DNA from: Luzula sylvatica
Taxonomy: Eukaryota; Streptophyta; Magnoliopsida; Poales; Juncaceae
Length of the DNA: 64,000 nucleotides
Assembly: GCA_946800325.1 (NCBI GenBank)
Contig: OX326961.1
Location: 11,034,215-11,098,214, forward strand
Direction: 5' to 3'
Shown here: one piece after another, positions 46,694 to 57,699 of the stretch
Layout of the letters: every line of letters begins with the position of its first letter
How positions within the stretch are numbered: the first letter of the stretch is position 1
The notes under the pieces: model-generated
Told to the model about the DNA's origin: nothing
The model's input: the letters and a program-made list of their open reading frames with translations, nothing else
Database searches by the model: none
Made by a program: the position numbers and the translations under genes

Positions 46694-47196
46694 TGTTGGG
46701 TATCGGCGTCACTACCGAGTCCCGCACAGCGGATTGTGAGGCCCGGTCCGACCCGATCCCGAGGACCACGTCGATGACTCGAGACTACGAATCATGAAAT
46801 GCAACTAAATCCTATGAAATTAACTCTTAATCCATAGAGAATCATATCGCGTGAAATTGATCACGGAGACGGGTTGATTCTTACGTAGTTGCTGCTGTCC
46901 TTGCTTCGGCGACACGCACATCCTATTCCCACGCGATTCGACACCTTGCTCGAAGCTCCTTTTGTCGTATACAACCGGAATTTCTCCGATTCGTCTCCGA
47001 CCTTGCTCTCGATTGATCACACCAGAAAATCTCACGTGAGATTTCTCTACTCATATCCACCTGAAGCTCGCGTCTTTCGGTTACGCGTGATTCCCTTAAA
47101 ATCACCGTAAACTTGCTCAAAACCTTGAATCTCTAATGGAGTTTTTTCTCTCGACTTGTCTAACAAGTGTTCTTCTTTTCTTAGATCTAGAATAAC

Positions 47197-47244
<48 letters not shown>

Positions 47245-47666
47245 TCATATCTTATAATCAAAGCCTCCATTAATGAGGCATTAATGATTATAAAAAACTG
47301 TCAATCCAGAATTCTGATCACAGTGCGTCATGACGCACAACTTGGTGCGTCATGACGGACCAGTCACTATTACTGAATCCAACAGTTATACAAGTGCTCC
47401 GTCATGACGGACAATATTGTCCGTCATGACGCACCTCCGTCATGACGCACTGAATGGTGTGTCATGACGATATACTCACAGATTGGACTATACTTAAATA
47501 CACTAGTGTACGTCATGACGGACCACATTGTGCGTCATGACGGACTATTTAATTTCTGTTATATTTGCATAATATTATTATGCATCCAATCATTCCGACG
47601 AACGCGTACGTTCATCTACCCTCATGTGTACAATCTACTAGTTGATATGTAACTGTATTTCCTTCA
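46694..47666 (-). repeat. LTR (973 bp), same family as the composite element in RALF unit 4
   Basis: On the minus strand it begins TGAAGGAAATACAG and ends CCGATACCCAACA. It aligns with 13349-14328 along its length. A (GA)n tract lies at 47198-47240 and a palindrome array at 47325-47550. It abuts a copia integrase fragment at 47667. No target duplication is visible, so a rearrangement is likely. Confidence 0.82.
47325..47550 (-). repeat. palindrome array with GTCCGTCATGACGGAC and GTGCGTCATGACGCAC forms
   Basis: About eight copies share the core CGTCATGACG. The outer bases of each half vary independently: GTGC...GCAC, GTCC...GGAC and mixed GTGC...GGAC all occur. Confidence 0.8.
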
Positions 47667-48584
47667 GATATATCAAAGCTTTGCGGTCAGATAGAGGTGG
47701 TGAGTACACGTCAAACGCGTATACGAGCTTTGGTGAGGGGCAAGGAATTAAGAGATTCTTGACTGCGCCGTACTCACCTCAGCAAAATGGTTTGGCCGAG
47801 AGGAAGAACCGGACCATTCTCGACATGGTTCGGTCGATGTTGAAGAGCAAAAGAGTGCCAAAAGAATTTTGGGCTGAGGCGGTAAAGTGTGCGGTGTATG
47901 TACAAAATCGATGTCCTCATGCGAAATTAGGCGAGAAAATACCTCAAGAAGTTTGGAGCAGTCAAAACCCAACAGTGTCGCATTTCAAGGTGTTCGGAAG
48001 TGTGGCCTATGCGCATGTACCGGATCAAAGGAGGACGAAACTCGATGATAAAAGCATGAAGTTCGTGTTCATTGGATATGACGAGAAAACGAAGGCATAC
48101 AAGTGGTACGACCCGATTGAAAGAAAGGTTGTGGTGAGTCGAGATGTCCATGTGAATGAGAAGAGCGCATGGGACTGGAGTAAGAAGTGTGAGATGGAGG
48201 ATGAGGACGCCGAGTCAGACGAGTCCGAGAAAGAATCCTCATCTGTTGTACCGACTAGCCCCGCATTACCGGATGATGAAGACGAGCCGAGTCAGACACG
48301 AACGAGGAGCTTACGAGAGATGTATGATGCAACTAGTGAGGTACATCTTGTTTGTCTTTTGGCAGATGCCGAGAATATTTTCTTTGAAGAAGCTGTGAGA
48401 AACAAGAAATGGCAAATCGCGATGGATGAAGAGATTGGGGCTATCGAGAAAAACAAGACGTGAGACTTGGTCGAATTACCAAAAGGATGCAAGTCCATAG
48501 GAGTCAAGCGGGTGTACAAGAAAAAGAAAAAATTTCAAGACGATGATCGGGATGAAGAAGAGGCTTGTGCTTAAGGGAGGAATT
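47667..48584 (+). pseudogene. Ty1/copia integrase fragment with internal deletion
   Basis: Reads YIKALRSDRGGEYTS, APYSPQQNGLAERKN and FKVFGSVAYAHVPDQRR, the C-terminal half of a copia integrase. Then follows the start of the RT region, up to EKNKT, where TGA (48462-48464 region) stands where copia elements usually have Trp (TWDLV). Soon after (VKRVYKKKKKF) the sequence jumps to a purine-rich tract and the LTR, so most of RT and RNase H is deleted. It belongs to the same family as the element at 1-2035, judging by the LTR. Confidence 0.88.
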
Positions 48585-48935
48585 TGTTGATAAGCCCTAG
48601 CCTGAAATAATAAATCAAGTTTAATTAGCCCATATAAGTTTAGGGAAAGTTATTTTAAGGAAAGAAATATAGGAAATAATTATAAGGCAGTTTTTATTAT
48701 AAGAAAATTAGTTTAGGAAATAAGTTTAATGCAAGGTTTAATTCCTTGTATTCCAAGTTTATGGAGCCTATAAATAGACCTTAGATGTTTAGGAATTAAT
48801 CACATTGAAAAATATATCAAAATATCAATTACAAAAGAGAGAAGGACTTGTAAAATTCTATTAGAATTATAAGAGAGCGTTTTGTTTATTAGAAATTCTT
48901 ATTTGAATCCTTATTCGAATCCCGTATTACTAACA
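48585..48935 (+). repeat. copia 3' LTR (351 bp)
   Basis: TGTTGATAAGCCC to GTATTACTAACA, preceded by the purine tract AAGGGAGGAATT. Its length equals that of the LTR at 1685-2035, and the sequence matches with moderate divergence. Confidence 0.88.
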
Positions 48936-49197
48936 ACTACCAATAGATTTATAAGATTTTCTTCTAGGCTTCTAGTTATGATTGACGAATGCCTGTTGCC
49001 TGTCTAAGTTTTATGAAAATGCCCTAAGGGTTCGTTTTTCTTTCCAAAGTTTGGATTTGTTTTTATTTTGCTAATTACACATGGTAGTTTGTAACAACTT
49101 AATAAATATTTATATTGAAAAAAAATAATCAATTATTATATGTTTGATTACTGAGACTGACTTTAATAGTTTGATTCCATGCACTGGCAGTATGTAG

Positions 49198-49246
<49 letters not shown>

Positions 49247-50290
49247 CAAGTTACTAATTATGTTAACTTTATGCCAACTTTAAATTTTATAAAGTTATTA
49301 TTCTCAAGGTTTTGTTAACGAGTGCATAGTTGGTTGCAAGATTAGTATGCTGACTGCTGTAAGCAACTAGTGCAAGACATGATTTCGGTTGTAAGAATTA
49401 TATTTTGATTTATATGAAATATAGATATGACAATTGGCTACAAGCCTTTTCTCCTTTCAAAATAAAATGAAATATCTACTTTGAAATCGAGATTTAAACA
49501 ATTATGGTGTTTGCAACAAAGCCGCAATCAAACAGGAGGAAACTATTGTACTCGCTCCAAATGTTTTAACCGTAAAAAAGTTAGGAAAAAGTTGTACCTC
49601 CCCCCAACTCTCCCCCACAACCCTTGATGTGTCATCGTAAGGCTTAACGCCTTCAAATTTAACATCTTAATTTATTTTTTAACATCTTAGTTATGGTGTT
49701 AAACTATAGATTAAGATATTAAATCATGATTTTAAGATATAAAATTTGATGGTGTTAAACCTTCCGGCGTACATCCCGAAGTGGGGGAGAGATGGGGGAG
49801 AGAATGGGGGAAGTGCATCATCACTCAAAAAGTTATACTTTTTACTTTTTAGTCAAATATTTTGATTTTAACGAGGGCAGTAGGATACCGCCGCTCGGTT
49901 ATATGGGAACTTAAAACTCATAGTCAATTATAGAAAGAAAATATATTTTGTTTGGTCTTGTCATTATTGTTTAGAGGTGTCTACGTACCAAAATTTTCCT
50001 ATTTTTCATCATTATTTTAGATTTTATTTTTCGTTTGGTATAATAGTTTTTTAGTCTAGGGCAAACAATAAATTGAATTTAGAAGACCGAAGCCAAGAAA
50101 AGGAAATTCTCATAGTTCAAACAAACTAGATGTAAACTTTTTAATTTGTGAAAAACAGATAAACGAGTACAATACAAAATAAAAAATAAATAAATACCAA
50201 ACTAGAGTAATTCTGGAGCGAAACAAAATACTGAAACACAAAGACTAAATTTATGTATTTCCATCTTTATGGACAATTTGATACTAATGA
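48936..50290. other. spacer with (GA)n tract and a MITE-like palindrome
   Basis: No gene is seen. A (GA)n microsatellite lies at 49202-49241. At 49572-49852 an imperfect inverted repeat of about 280 bp has arms with CTCTCCCCCAC, GGTGTTAAAC/GGCTTAACGCC and CAAATTTAACATCTTAA in mirror order. It is probably a MITE. Confidence 0.5.
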
Positions 50291-50786
50291 TTAGGGACAC
50301 TTGGCATTAGTTGGACGGTAGTATTGTAAAGGACCTGCGTCGTAAGTTCCTGATCCCGGAGTGGTTTCACTGAACCAGTCCATATTATAACCATTAGGAT
50401 CAATACGAGACGGTTGAGTGTATTTGCCTGGTATGTCAGACACGAAAAGAGCACATTCCCTTATATTGAAACGCCCTCCAGTAATTGTTAATTCGAAAAC
50501 ACCCTCAAGATTTGTTGCAGTCTGCGATTGTTTATAAGGTGGATTATTGCCGATGGAACATTTCACTTTTACCGTTGCACCTGAAAAGTATTAATCTTGT
50601 CATATATGATATGCATATTATCTATTTCAATTTGTACAGCGCGCGCGGGACGCACGATGATGTACATTGAACTGTACCCGTTATAGTGACATCCTTGCCA
50701 CTGACAGTAGTAGGAAATGGGCCCAGCAAAATAGCCACAATTGATATTACAGAAACTATATTTACCTGATTGAGTAAGTTAGCCAT
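50291..50786 (-). CDS. Ole e 1-like / extensin-like secreted protein
   Basis: Exon 1 starts at ATG 50786, with a hydrophobic signal peptide (IVSVISIVAILLGPF) cleaved near TVSG, and reaches VTITGTVQCTSSC, the G.V.C..C opening of the Ole e 1 family. Exon 2 (50291-50580, acceptor CAG) continues ATVKVKCS, then GVFELTITG and ECALFVSDIPGK, to TNAKCP and a stop. Exon 2 needs one base from exon 1. The only fit that keeps the CTSSC motif is exon 1 ending at 50654 with a GC donor (GC-AG intron), giving 140 aa. A GT site that fits the phase exists only earlier (in GGT of TITGT) and would delete the motif. The family is extracellular, mostly in pollen and roots. It could be a pseudogene if the donor is not used. 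Confidence 0.62.
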
Positions 50787-52120
50787 GGTGACCACTTGGT
50801 GATTAATTCAGAATGCTTTTGAGTTGGGTATTGCATGCAGATGATGAAAATGGTGCAATTCCTTCTTATTTATCATTGGGCCGATCATATCTTAGAGGTT
50901 CGGCCCATGGGCTTTAAAACCCTAAAAAAAAGCATATCTTAAGAGAGAAAATAGTTTAAGGGAACATGATTTTCCCATTTCACTTCATAGTTCATACATC
51001 ATTTCCCTCATAAAATATCAGTGAGAAAAAGAGAGTGAAATAGAATAGAATAATTTTTAGATTTCGATAGAAATCCAGAAAAAGGAAAGTGCAATGAAAT
51101 TGAGAAGGGAAAACCGTGCGAGTGTGCAAATGAGTCTGTAGGGTTGTGTTTAAGTTTCAATTTGTCTTCGTTTTCAATTTCGGATCGAGTTAGTGAACTT
51201 TATCTTGTCGTCAATCGAGTCATCACGATATTATGAGTGCCACTTTAACTTGTTTCTTATTAAAATCGTAAAATATATGTATTAAGTTTATTTTAGTTAA
51301 AAAGGGGTTTGTTCCGGGAAACGTGTTAAATTTCGCAAATGTATATTATTTTGTTTACGATATCATGATATATTAGAATTAATTTTGAATAAGATACTCA
51401 AAGATTTCTGATTATAATTGATTTTGAAAATTACGGTTTATGAATTTAGTGATTTTTGAACGATTTCAAAGATATAAGATTTATGATTTCGAAATAAAAA
51501 AGGGTTATTTCGAAAAATGGATTTGATATATGTGATAATTTAGTAATCAAGATTTCACGAAATTTGGATGTCACGTGAGACACTTGTGTTGATGTGCATT
51601 GCGTGGCACGTCTAGTATTCTGTTTGAGGGGAAAATTAGTCACTTCAGCATAGTGTAAAATTCCCGACCCATTAGGGGTCTTGTCCGAGGCGCAAAGATA
51701 TCCATGTCGTCTAGGCACATGTGTGTCTGGAATTCGCGGTTCCATGAGCTCTTTGTTTCTCCAACGGAGTCGGATATTCTCTTCATTTTAGGAGGCACTT
51801 TAGTTGAATGCTACACGTTCCGTCCGAAAAATAATCGGATCTGGAAAATATGTGAAATTTGTGAGTTTTCGAAAATCCTGGAAAAATGTTAACAGTTGAT
51901 CTTCAGTGCCGAGTGCATCTTCACAATGAATCATATGTGACAATTCTATTATGTAGCTGTAGTATATGATGTAGTTGGTTAAAAGGTTAACGGGTTTTAT
52001 TAGCTAGCTAACTAGATCCATTACAATAACTATATATAAGACATGTAAGCTACAGCTCTGTAATTAGATTGAATACAAATCATTTTTATTATCTCTTTCT
52101 TGTCTTTAATTCCGCCTTTA
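50787..52120. other. non-coding stretch ending in a probable copia LTR
   Basis: No gene is seen between 50787 and about 51890. From about 51890 to 52120 the sequence resembles a short LTR (a TATA-like CTATATATAAGAC near 52030, then TTTTATTATCTCTTTCTTGTC), but its start was not fixed. Confidence 0.45.
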
Positions 52121-52133
52121 TGGTATCAGAGCG
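52121..52133 (+). other. copia primer binding site
   Basis: TGGTATCAGAGCG is the complement of initiator tRNA-Met, typical of copia. It lies 140 bp before a gag start. Confidence 0.85.
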
Positions 52134-52273
52134 AGAACACGAGCAAACGGTCTAATTCTTGAAAGATCCTCTTCTCATCTTAGTTTTTCTTCTTCAAATC
52201 AAACGAAAGATTCAACCTTTTTCTCCTCTTCCTTCAAAAACGGCTCAAGAAACTTCAAGATCCTCCCCTTTTG

Positions 52274-52525
52274 ATGGCTGAAAACATCGATAGACCTATT
52301 ACCTTTACTCAAACCTTTCAGATTCGCCTCGACAAATCAAATTTCCTGATCTGACAGTCTCAAATTGTTCCTGTCTTGAAAGGGCATGGGCTATTCCATC
52401 ATCTTGATCTCTCCATTCCACCTCCAGATCGCCAAATCACCTCCGGCAACTCGTTGATCTTGAGTCCGAATCCGAAATTCCTGGTTTGGGAACGAAAAGA
52501 TGAGATGATTCTTGCCTATCTTTGA
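52274..52525 (+). pseudogene. Ty1/copia gag N-terminal fragment
   Basis: ATG 52274 opens AENIDRPITFTQTFQIRLD and continues to KGHGLFHHLDLSIPPPD and WERKDEMILAYL, the usual start of a copia gag. TGA at 52352-52354 stands where the family normally has Trp (NFLLW), and the frame stops again after AYL. The rest of the element is absent, replaced by F-box-like sequence. Confidence 0.85.
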
Positions 52526-52599
52526 TATACATACTTCTCCAAATATGCAAAGAGAATTTGTGATAATATTTTGATAATGAGGTTTTTGAAAAGATAATT

Positions 52600-53445
52600 G
52601 ATTTTTATTTATTCGGATATATATTTCACGTGTTATTGGAGCCGGGCAAGGAACCCTCGATATTTCACATGACTAGTTTCAAAAGTTTGTAACAGTAAAG
52701 TAATTTTACAAGTATCGTAACAGTAATAGATATTTCACATGACTAGTTTCAAAAATTTGTTACAGCAAATTCAGCAAGTTCGTAATAGCAAATCGTTAGA
52801 TGGAAAAAATCAAGGTGAGAAGGAATCCTGAGTAAATCGTACAAAATGGAAACAAATCTGGAGAACAAGTCCGGCTTTAGAAACATAAAAATAATATATG
52901 CACAATATAATTATAAACAATCTATAGATGATTCATAAATGTATTTACTTTGCCAGATTTATTTGAGATTCCAAATTTAGGTCTCTTTGCCCAAATTCAA
53001 CAAACGAATAAATAAATCTTATATTAAAACTTATATTAAATGACTCAAGGTAGGAATATGAAGAGTCCTCCCCTGGCAGAATATTTGTAAATGTTTTCTG
53101 TGTTTTATTATATATTAATTGCTTGATTTATTTTATCCAGGCCGTAAGATTCTTAGCAAGTTGCAGCCATGACAAAGGCAACTCGGCCTCGAGTTCGGGA
53201 TCGGGTGTCAGAGGAGGAAGAAATTAATTTCTTGATTTATTTTAAATGATCAGGATGGTTCAAATTCATCCACCCTTCCCGTTATATTTTCCTTTAATGA
53301 TCTTTGTCTCTTTCTTTTGGCCGCCCTATGACAAATTTTTTGTTTCCTGCGTCGTTAACCCATCTAAAAAGTCTCTCCCTCTGTTGTAGATTGCATAACA
53401 CTTGATGATCAAATATCAAGATTACATTGTTTGGAAGAGTAGTCT
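52600..53445. other. spacer with a 75 bp tandem repeat
   Basis: ATATTTCACATGACTAGTTT occurs at about 52660 and 52734, each followed by CAAAAATTTGTAACAG-like sequence. A phrase at 52635 (TTGGAGCCGGGCAAGGAACC) resembles the exon at 53869 (TTGGAGGCAGGCAAGAAACC), which hints at an older partial duplicate of the F-box/LRR locus. No intact gene. Confidence 0.5.
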
Positions 53446-54327
53446 ATGCAAATCCAGTCAGTGAGAGAATTTAAGCTTAAATCTCAGAGAATCAAGAAAT
53501 TGGAGCTCTCCATACTGAGAGACTACCCCGTGCCGAGAGGCCCATCAATACTGAGGCTCGACATGCCCAATTTGGAACGCCTTGATCTCAAACCATATGG
53601 GCTTCCTTACTTTTCAGGTGAGATGCCTCGGTTGAGGATGGCTTCTATTTGTAGTAATGTGTTTGAGCAGAGCCATGTTCCCCTTCTTTGTAATATTCTG
53701 ACGAATTTGGCGCATGTGGAAGAGTGAACGCTCGATGTTGGGGGCATATTGGTAATTAATTAAGCCAGGCCAATTAATTTTCATACCAATTTAATTTATG
53801 GCTTTGTGCAAATATTAATTATGTGTGTTGTTTTTTTTAGAACGACATACATCCATTTCACATGTTATTGGAGGCAGGCAAGAAACCCCCGTTATTTCCT
53901 AATCTCAAATCTTTGGAGCTTAGGTACTGCTTTCATGAGAAAAACATGGTGGACTTGATTAGGTTACTTCAAAATTTTCCTGCTCTCGAGTCGTTGATGT
54001 TGATTCATAAGGTATGTAAAAAGTTGGTGATAAACATGATTAAGTAGGAAATATTATAGTGTGTATTGAATTGATTATATTTTTAAAAAAGAAAAAAAAA
54101 ATGTGTGCTGATATATCCATATTGATTCATAAGGTATGTAAAAAGTTGGTGATAAACATGATTAAGTAGGAAATGTTATAGTGTGTGTATTAAATATATT
54201 TTTTAAAAAGAAAAAAATATGTTTGTTGATTTATCCATATTGATTTTGATTCATGTTTTAATTTGTTTTCTTTTAGGCTCTATTTAGCTTTAGCAGGAGC
54301 AAACGGTACAGGAAGAATGGGTTTTAA
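53446..54327 (+). pseudogene. F-box/LRR (FBD-type) gene relic, 3' exons
   Basis: Three segments can be joined: 53446-53751, 53841-54011 and 54277-54327, all with GT donors and AG acceptors. They read leucine-rich repeat phrases (IKKLELSILRDYPVPRG, MPNLERLDLKPYGLPYF, FPNLKSLELRYCF, NFPALESLMLIHK) and end RYRKNGF. One TGA at 53725-53727 interrupts the first segment; a C-to-T change from CGA would explain it. The F-box itself is not in view. A 120 bp stretch of the second intron that starts at the exon end is duplicated (54001-54120 and 54121-54240). The family assignment is by LRR pattern and the GKKPP-LFPNLKSLEL arrangement, so it is moderate. Confidence 0.6.
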
Positions 54328-54527
54328 TCGAGGCTTCCTCGAAATTCTAACAGCAATTCTCAACATGCTTATTTTGAAGATCTTCATATTGATAAGAAGA
54401 GGAAAGAACTAATGAAATTGATCTTCCAATGATCCTACATATCAATTTCTCTAATTAATTGACATGTTTTCCTAATTGCATATTTTCCTACATAACATTT
54501 TTTCTAAAGATTAACCTAATGACAAGG

Positions 54528-55734
54528 CCTTGTTTTAAAAACCGGCCCGGACCGCCGGGTTCACCCGAAAAAATCGAACCCGGAGCTAAAACCGGGTTGG
54601 TTCAGACAACAGACTTCAAATACATTTGAACCGGACAAATCGTGTTGAACCGGCCGGTTATAACAAAAAACCGGACCGGACTAACCAACAAAAAACGGCC
54701 GGTTTTTTTCTTTTTCAGTCTTTCCCAACCCAAAAGCTGATTTTATTCAAGATTCTTTCTCCAAATCAAGATTTTCCCCTGATTTTGATTTGTTTTATTT
54801 CCAGTTATAATGATTTGTTAACAAGATAGATTTTCACGATTTGTTTCCATCTAATAATTTGGATTCACAAATTTGTTTCTTGTTCCAGTTATAACGGTTT
54901 GGATTCATAATTTCGAAAAGTTTGGTGAATTTTTCACAATCAATTTTTACAATTTGTTTCTGGCAGTTCTTTTATCACGATTTTACTTTTTCTCAACTAA
55001 TTTCTCGCTTGTTTTCTCATTTTGTACGAAATAAGATCGATTTGAAGTCAATTCACGAGTCTCTAATTTGCTGGTACGAAATCAACACTCATGCATAACT
55101 GTTTTGGTACGAAATCAATTCAAGAATTTCTAATTTTTGTGTAGTGTTTAGTGTTTTACTAGCTTATGCGGAGTATAATTTCATTAAATACCTTGTATTC
55201 ATTGCTATGGAGATCAAACTCAAAAGGATTATATACTGTGTTCTATCAAAGTATTATTTACTGTTTGAATTAATCACTTGTCCATGCAATATATCATTCG
55301 TACCCTGTATTTCATTAAATTTTCTTTGCGAAAACATTGATTCTTCTTCTTTTTTTTATGAAAGAAACCAATGATCGTGAATTCTCTCACTTGTCCCGGC
55401 CAAATATCATCCATACCCCTCAATTTCATAAATAATATTTATATCCCCGGAAATTATCTTTTATGCCCCTGGAATTATCATTAATGTCCTGAAATTATTT
55501 TTTATACCCCTGTAATTATGTTTTGTGTCCCTGTAATTATTTTGTGTATGATATCATAATTGAATTGAACTATCTAAAATTTTATGCATGATATTTGAGA
55601 TTTGGGTTATTAAATGATAATATTTTTTGAATTTTCAAACCAGCAGTTGAACCGGTTGACCCACCGGTCCGACTAGTGAAGCAGTGACCTGAGACTCAGC
55701 CGGGTCGTTGTCCGGTCCGGTTTTAAAAACATCG
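54528..55734. mobile_element. hAT MITE (1207 bp)
   Basis: Flanks TGACAAGG (54520-54527 and 55735-55742) are a perfect 8 bp target duplication. The ends CCTTGTTTTAAAAACCGG and, reversed, CGATGTTTTTAAAACCGG form the inverted repeat, followed by CCGGACC-rich sequence. The inside is AT-rich with no transposase. Confidence 0.85.
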
Positions 55735-55861
55735 TGACAAGGTTCACCGATATTTAATACAAATAAAAGAAGATAAGTGGTTCACAGTCTCAATTAACGA
55801 ATCTAAATCATAATATAGATTTCTATTTTTATTTAATGTTGATTGGACTGGAATTCATAAT

Positions 55862-56760
55862 TTCCCCCTCCCATTAATTTTAGAATAGAAGACATATGGT
55901 GAGGCCACGTCACCCGCACTGTTCATCAACTGTTCGACACTGTTCATCGGGTACTGTTCTCACCTGTTCATCAACTGTTCGACACTGTTCACTTGTACTG
56001 TTCGCTACTGTTTAATCAATTACTGTTCAACCCCGGTTACTGTTCATACTATTTTTTTTTTTTAAATTTTTTTTTTTATTTGACATATATCTTGTGTTCT
56101 AAATAAAATATTTGTATTTTTCATCGTATTAATAAATATAATTGACATATGTCTTGTGTTCTAAATAAAATATTTGAATTTAATATACTATTCACACAAA
56201 TACTTTTTGTTAGCCTCAGCTGGTATTATTTTTTTTTTTTTGCTTATTATAACAATTTTGATTGGTACCAAGATGTGTTTTTTTGTGCTTATTATAATAT
56301 TTTTCATTGGTACCAAGCTGCGTCTTTTATGTTTTTTTGTTTGTCTTTTTCAAAATTTTATTTTATTTGACATGTTTTGTATTCTAAATAAAACATTTGA
56401 ATTTTTCTTTTGGAACATATGATATGTTTTGAGGAGGAAAAAAATTTGCATTTATTGCATAATACTTGTGACACTATTTAATATCAGATTTTTTTTTTTA
56501 AATTAACATTTATGAAAATTACTTTTGTTTTATACTTGTAACATTTTAGATAAAATTATTATTTTATGATCATAACACATTTTGAAAAATCGCAGCGAAG
56601 CACGAGAAATATTTCTATTTTCTTATCAAATAATATATCAAATAATATATCCCGCAGCGAAATAATATATCAAATAATATATAAAATTATTATTTTTGCT
56701 AATTATATTATTTCTTATCAAATAATATATCCCGCAGCGAAGCGCGGGCTATATTCCTAG
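55862..56760 (+). mobile_element. Helitron-like element A
   Basis: The start TCCCCCTCCCATTAATTTT is shared with element B. The 3' end has the hairpin CCCGCAGCGAAGCGCGGG, then CTAG, then T, as in plant Helitrons. The interior has repeats of CACTGTTCATCAACTGTTCG type (55915-56050) and AT-rich sequence that is similar in both elements. It is non-autonomous. Confidence 0.62.
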
Positions 56761-56889
56761 TCTCTTCAAAAAGAGATCATTGACAATAACAATAAATATC
56801 ACTTGGTTCTATAGTATCATTTATGGTGTAATATTAATCATGTGCCAAAAAGAGTTATATTTTACAAAAAAAGGCAGACCAATCAAAAT

Positions 56890-57699
56890 TCTCCCCTCCC
56901 ATTAATTTTTGAATACAAGAGCTATGGTGAGGCCACATCACCAAATATTGTTCACCGGTACTGGTCAACACTGTTCACATGGTACTGTTCATCACGGTTA
57001 CTGTTCATCGATTTTTTTTGTTTTTTGAATTTTATTTTATTTGACATATGTGTTGTGTTCTAAATAAAATATTTGAATTTTTCATCGTATTAATAAATAT
57101 AATTGACATAAGTCTTGTATTCTAAATAAAATATTTGAATTTTTTATCGTATTAATAAATATAATTTGTATACTATAATTTTACTGTTAACAAAATACTA
57201 TTCACACAAATACTTTTTGTTAGCCTGAGCTGGTATTTTTTTTTTTTTTTGCTTATTATAACAGTTTTGATTGGTACCAAGCTGCGTTTTTTTGTGTTTA
57301 TTATAATATTTTTGATTGGTACCAAGCTGCGTCTTTTATGTTTTTTTTTTTTTGTCATTTTCAGAATTTTATTTTATTTGACATGTTTTGTATTATAAAT
57401 AAAACATTTCAATTTTTCTTTTGAAACATATGATATATTTTGAGGAGGAAAAAAATTTATATTTATTGCATAATATTTGTGAGACTATTTAATATCAGAC
57501 TTTTTTTTTAAATTAACATTTATGAAGATTACTTTTGTTTTGCACTTGTAACGTTTTAGATAAAATTATTATTTTATGATCATATCTATTTTCTTATCAA
57601 ATAATATATCAAATAATATATCAAATAATTACTTTTGCTTATTATATTATTTCTTATCAAATAATATATCCCGGAGCGAAGCGCGGGATATTTTCTTAG
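56890..57699 (+). mobile_element. Helitron-like element B
   Basis: Parallel to element A, with TCTCCCCTCCCATTAATTTT at the start, GGTGAGGCCACATCACC, CACTGTTCA-type repeats, the same AT-rich body and the 3' hairpin CCCGGAGCGAAGCGCGGG before CTTAG-T. The terminus is CTTAG, not CTAG, a one-base departure from CTRR. The copies are 130 bp apart and in the same orientation. Confidence 0.6.
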
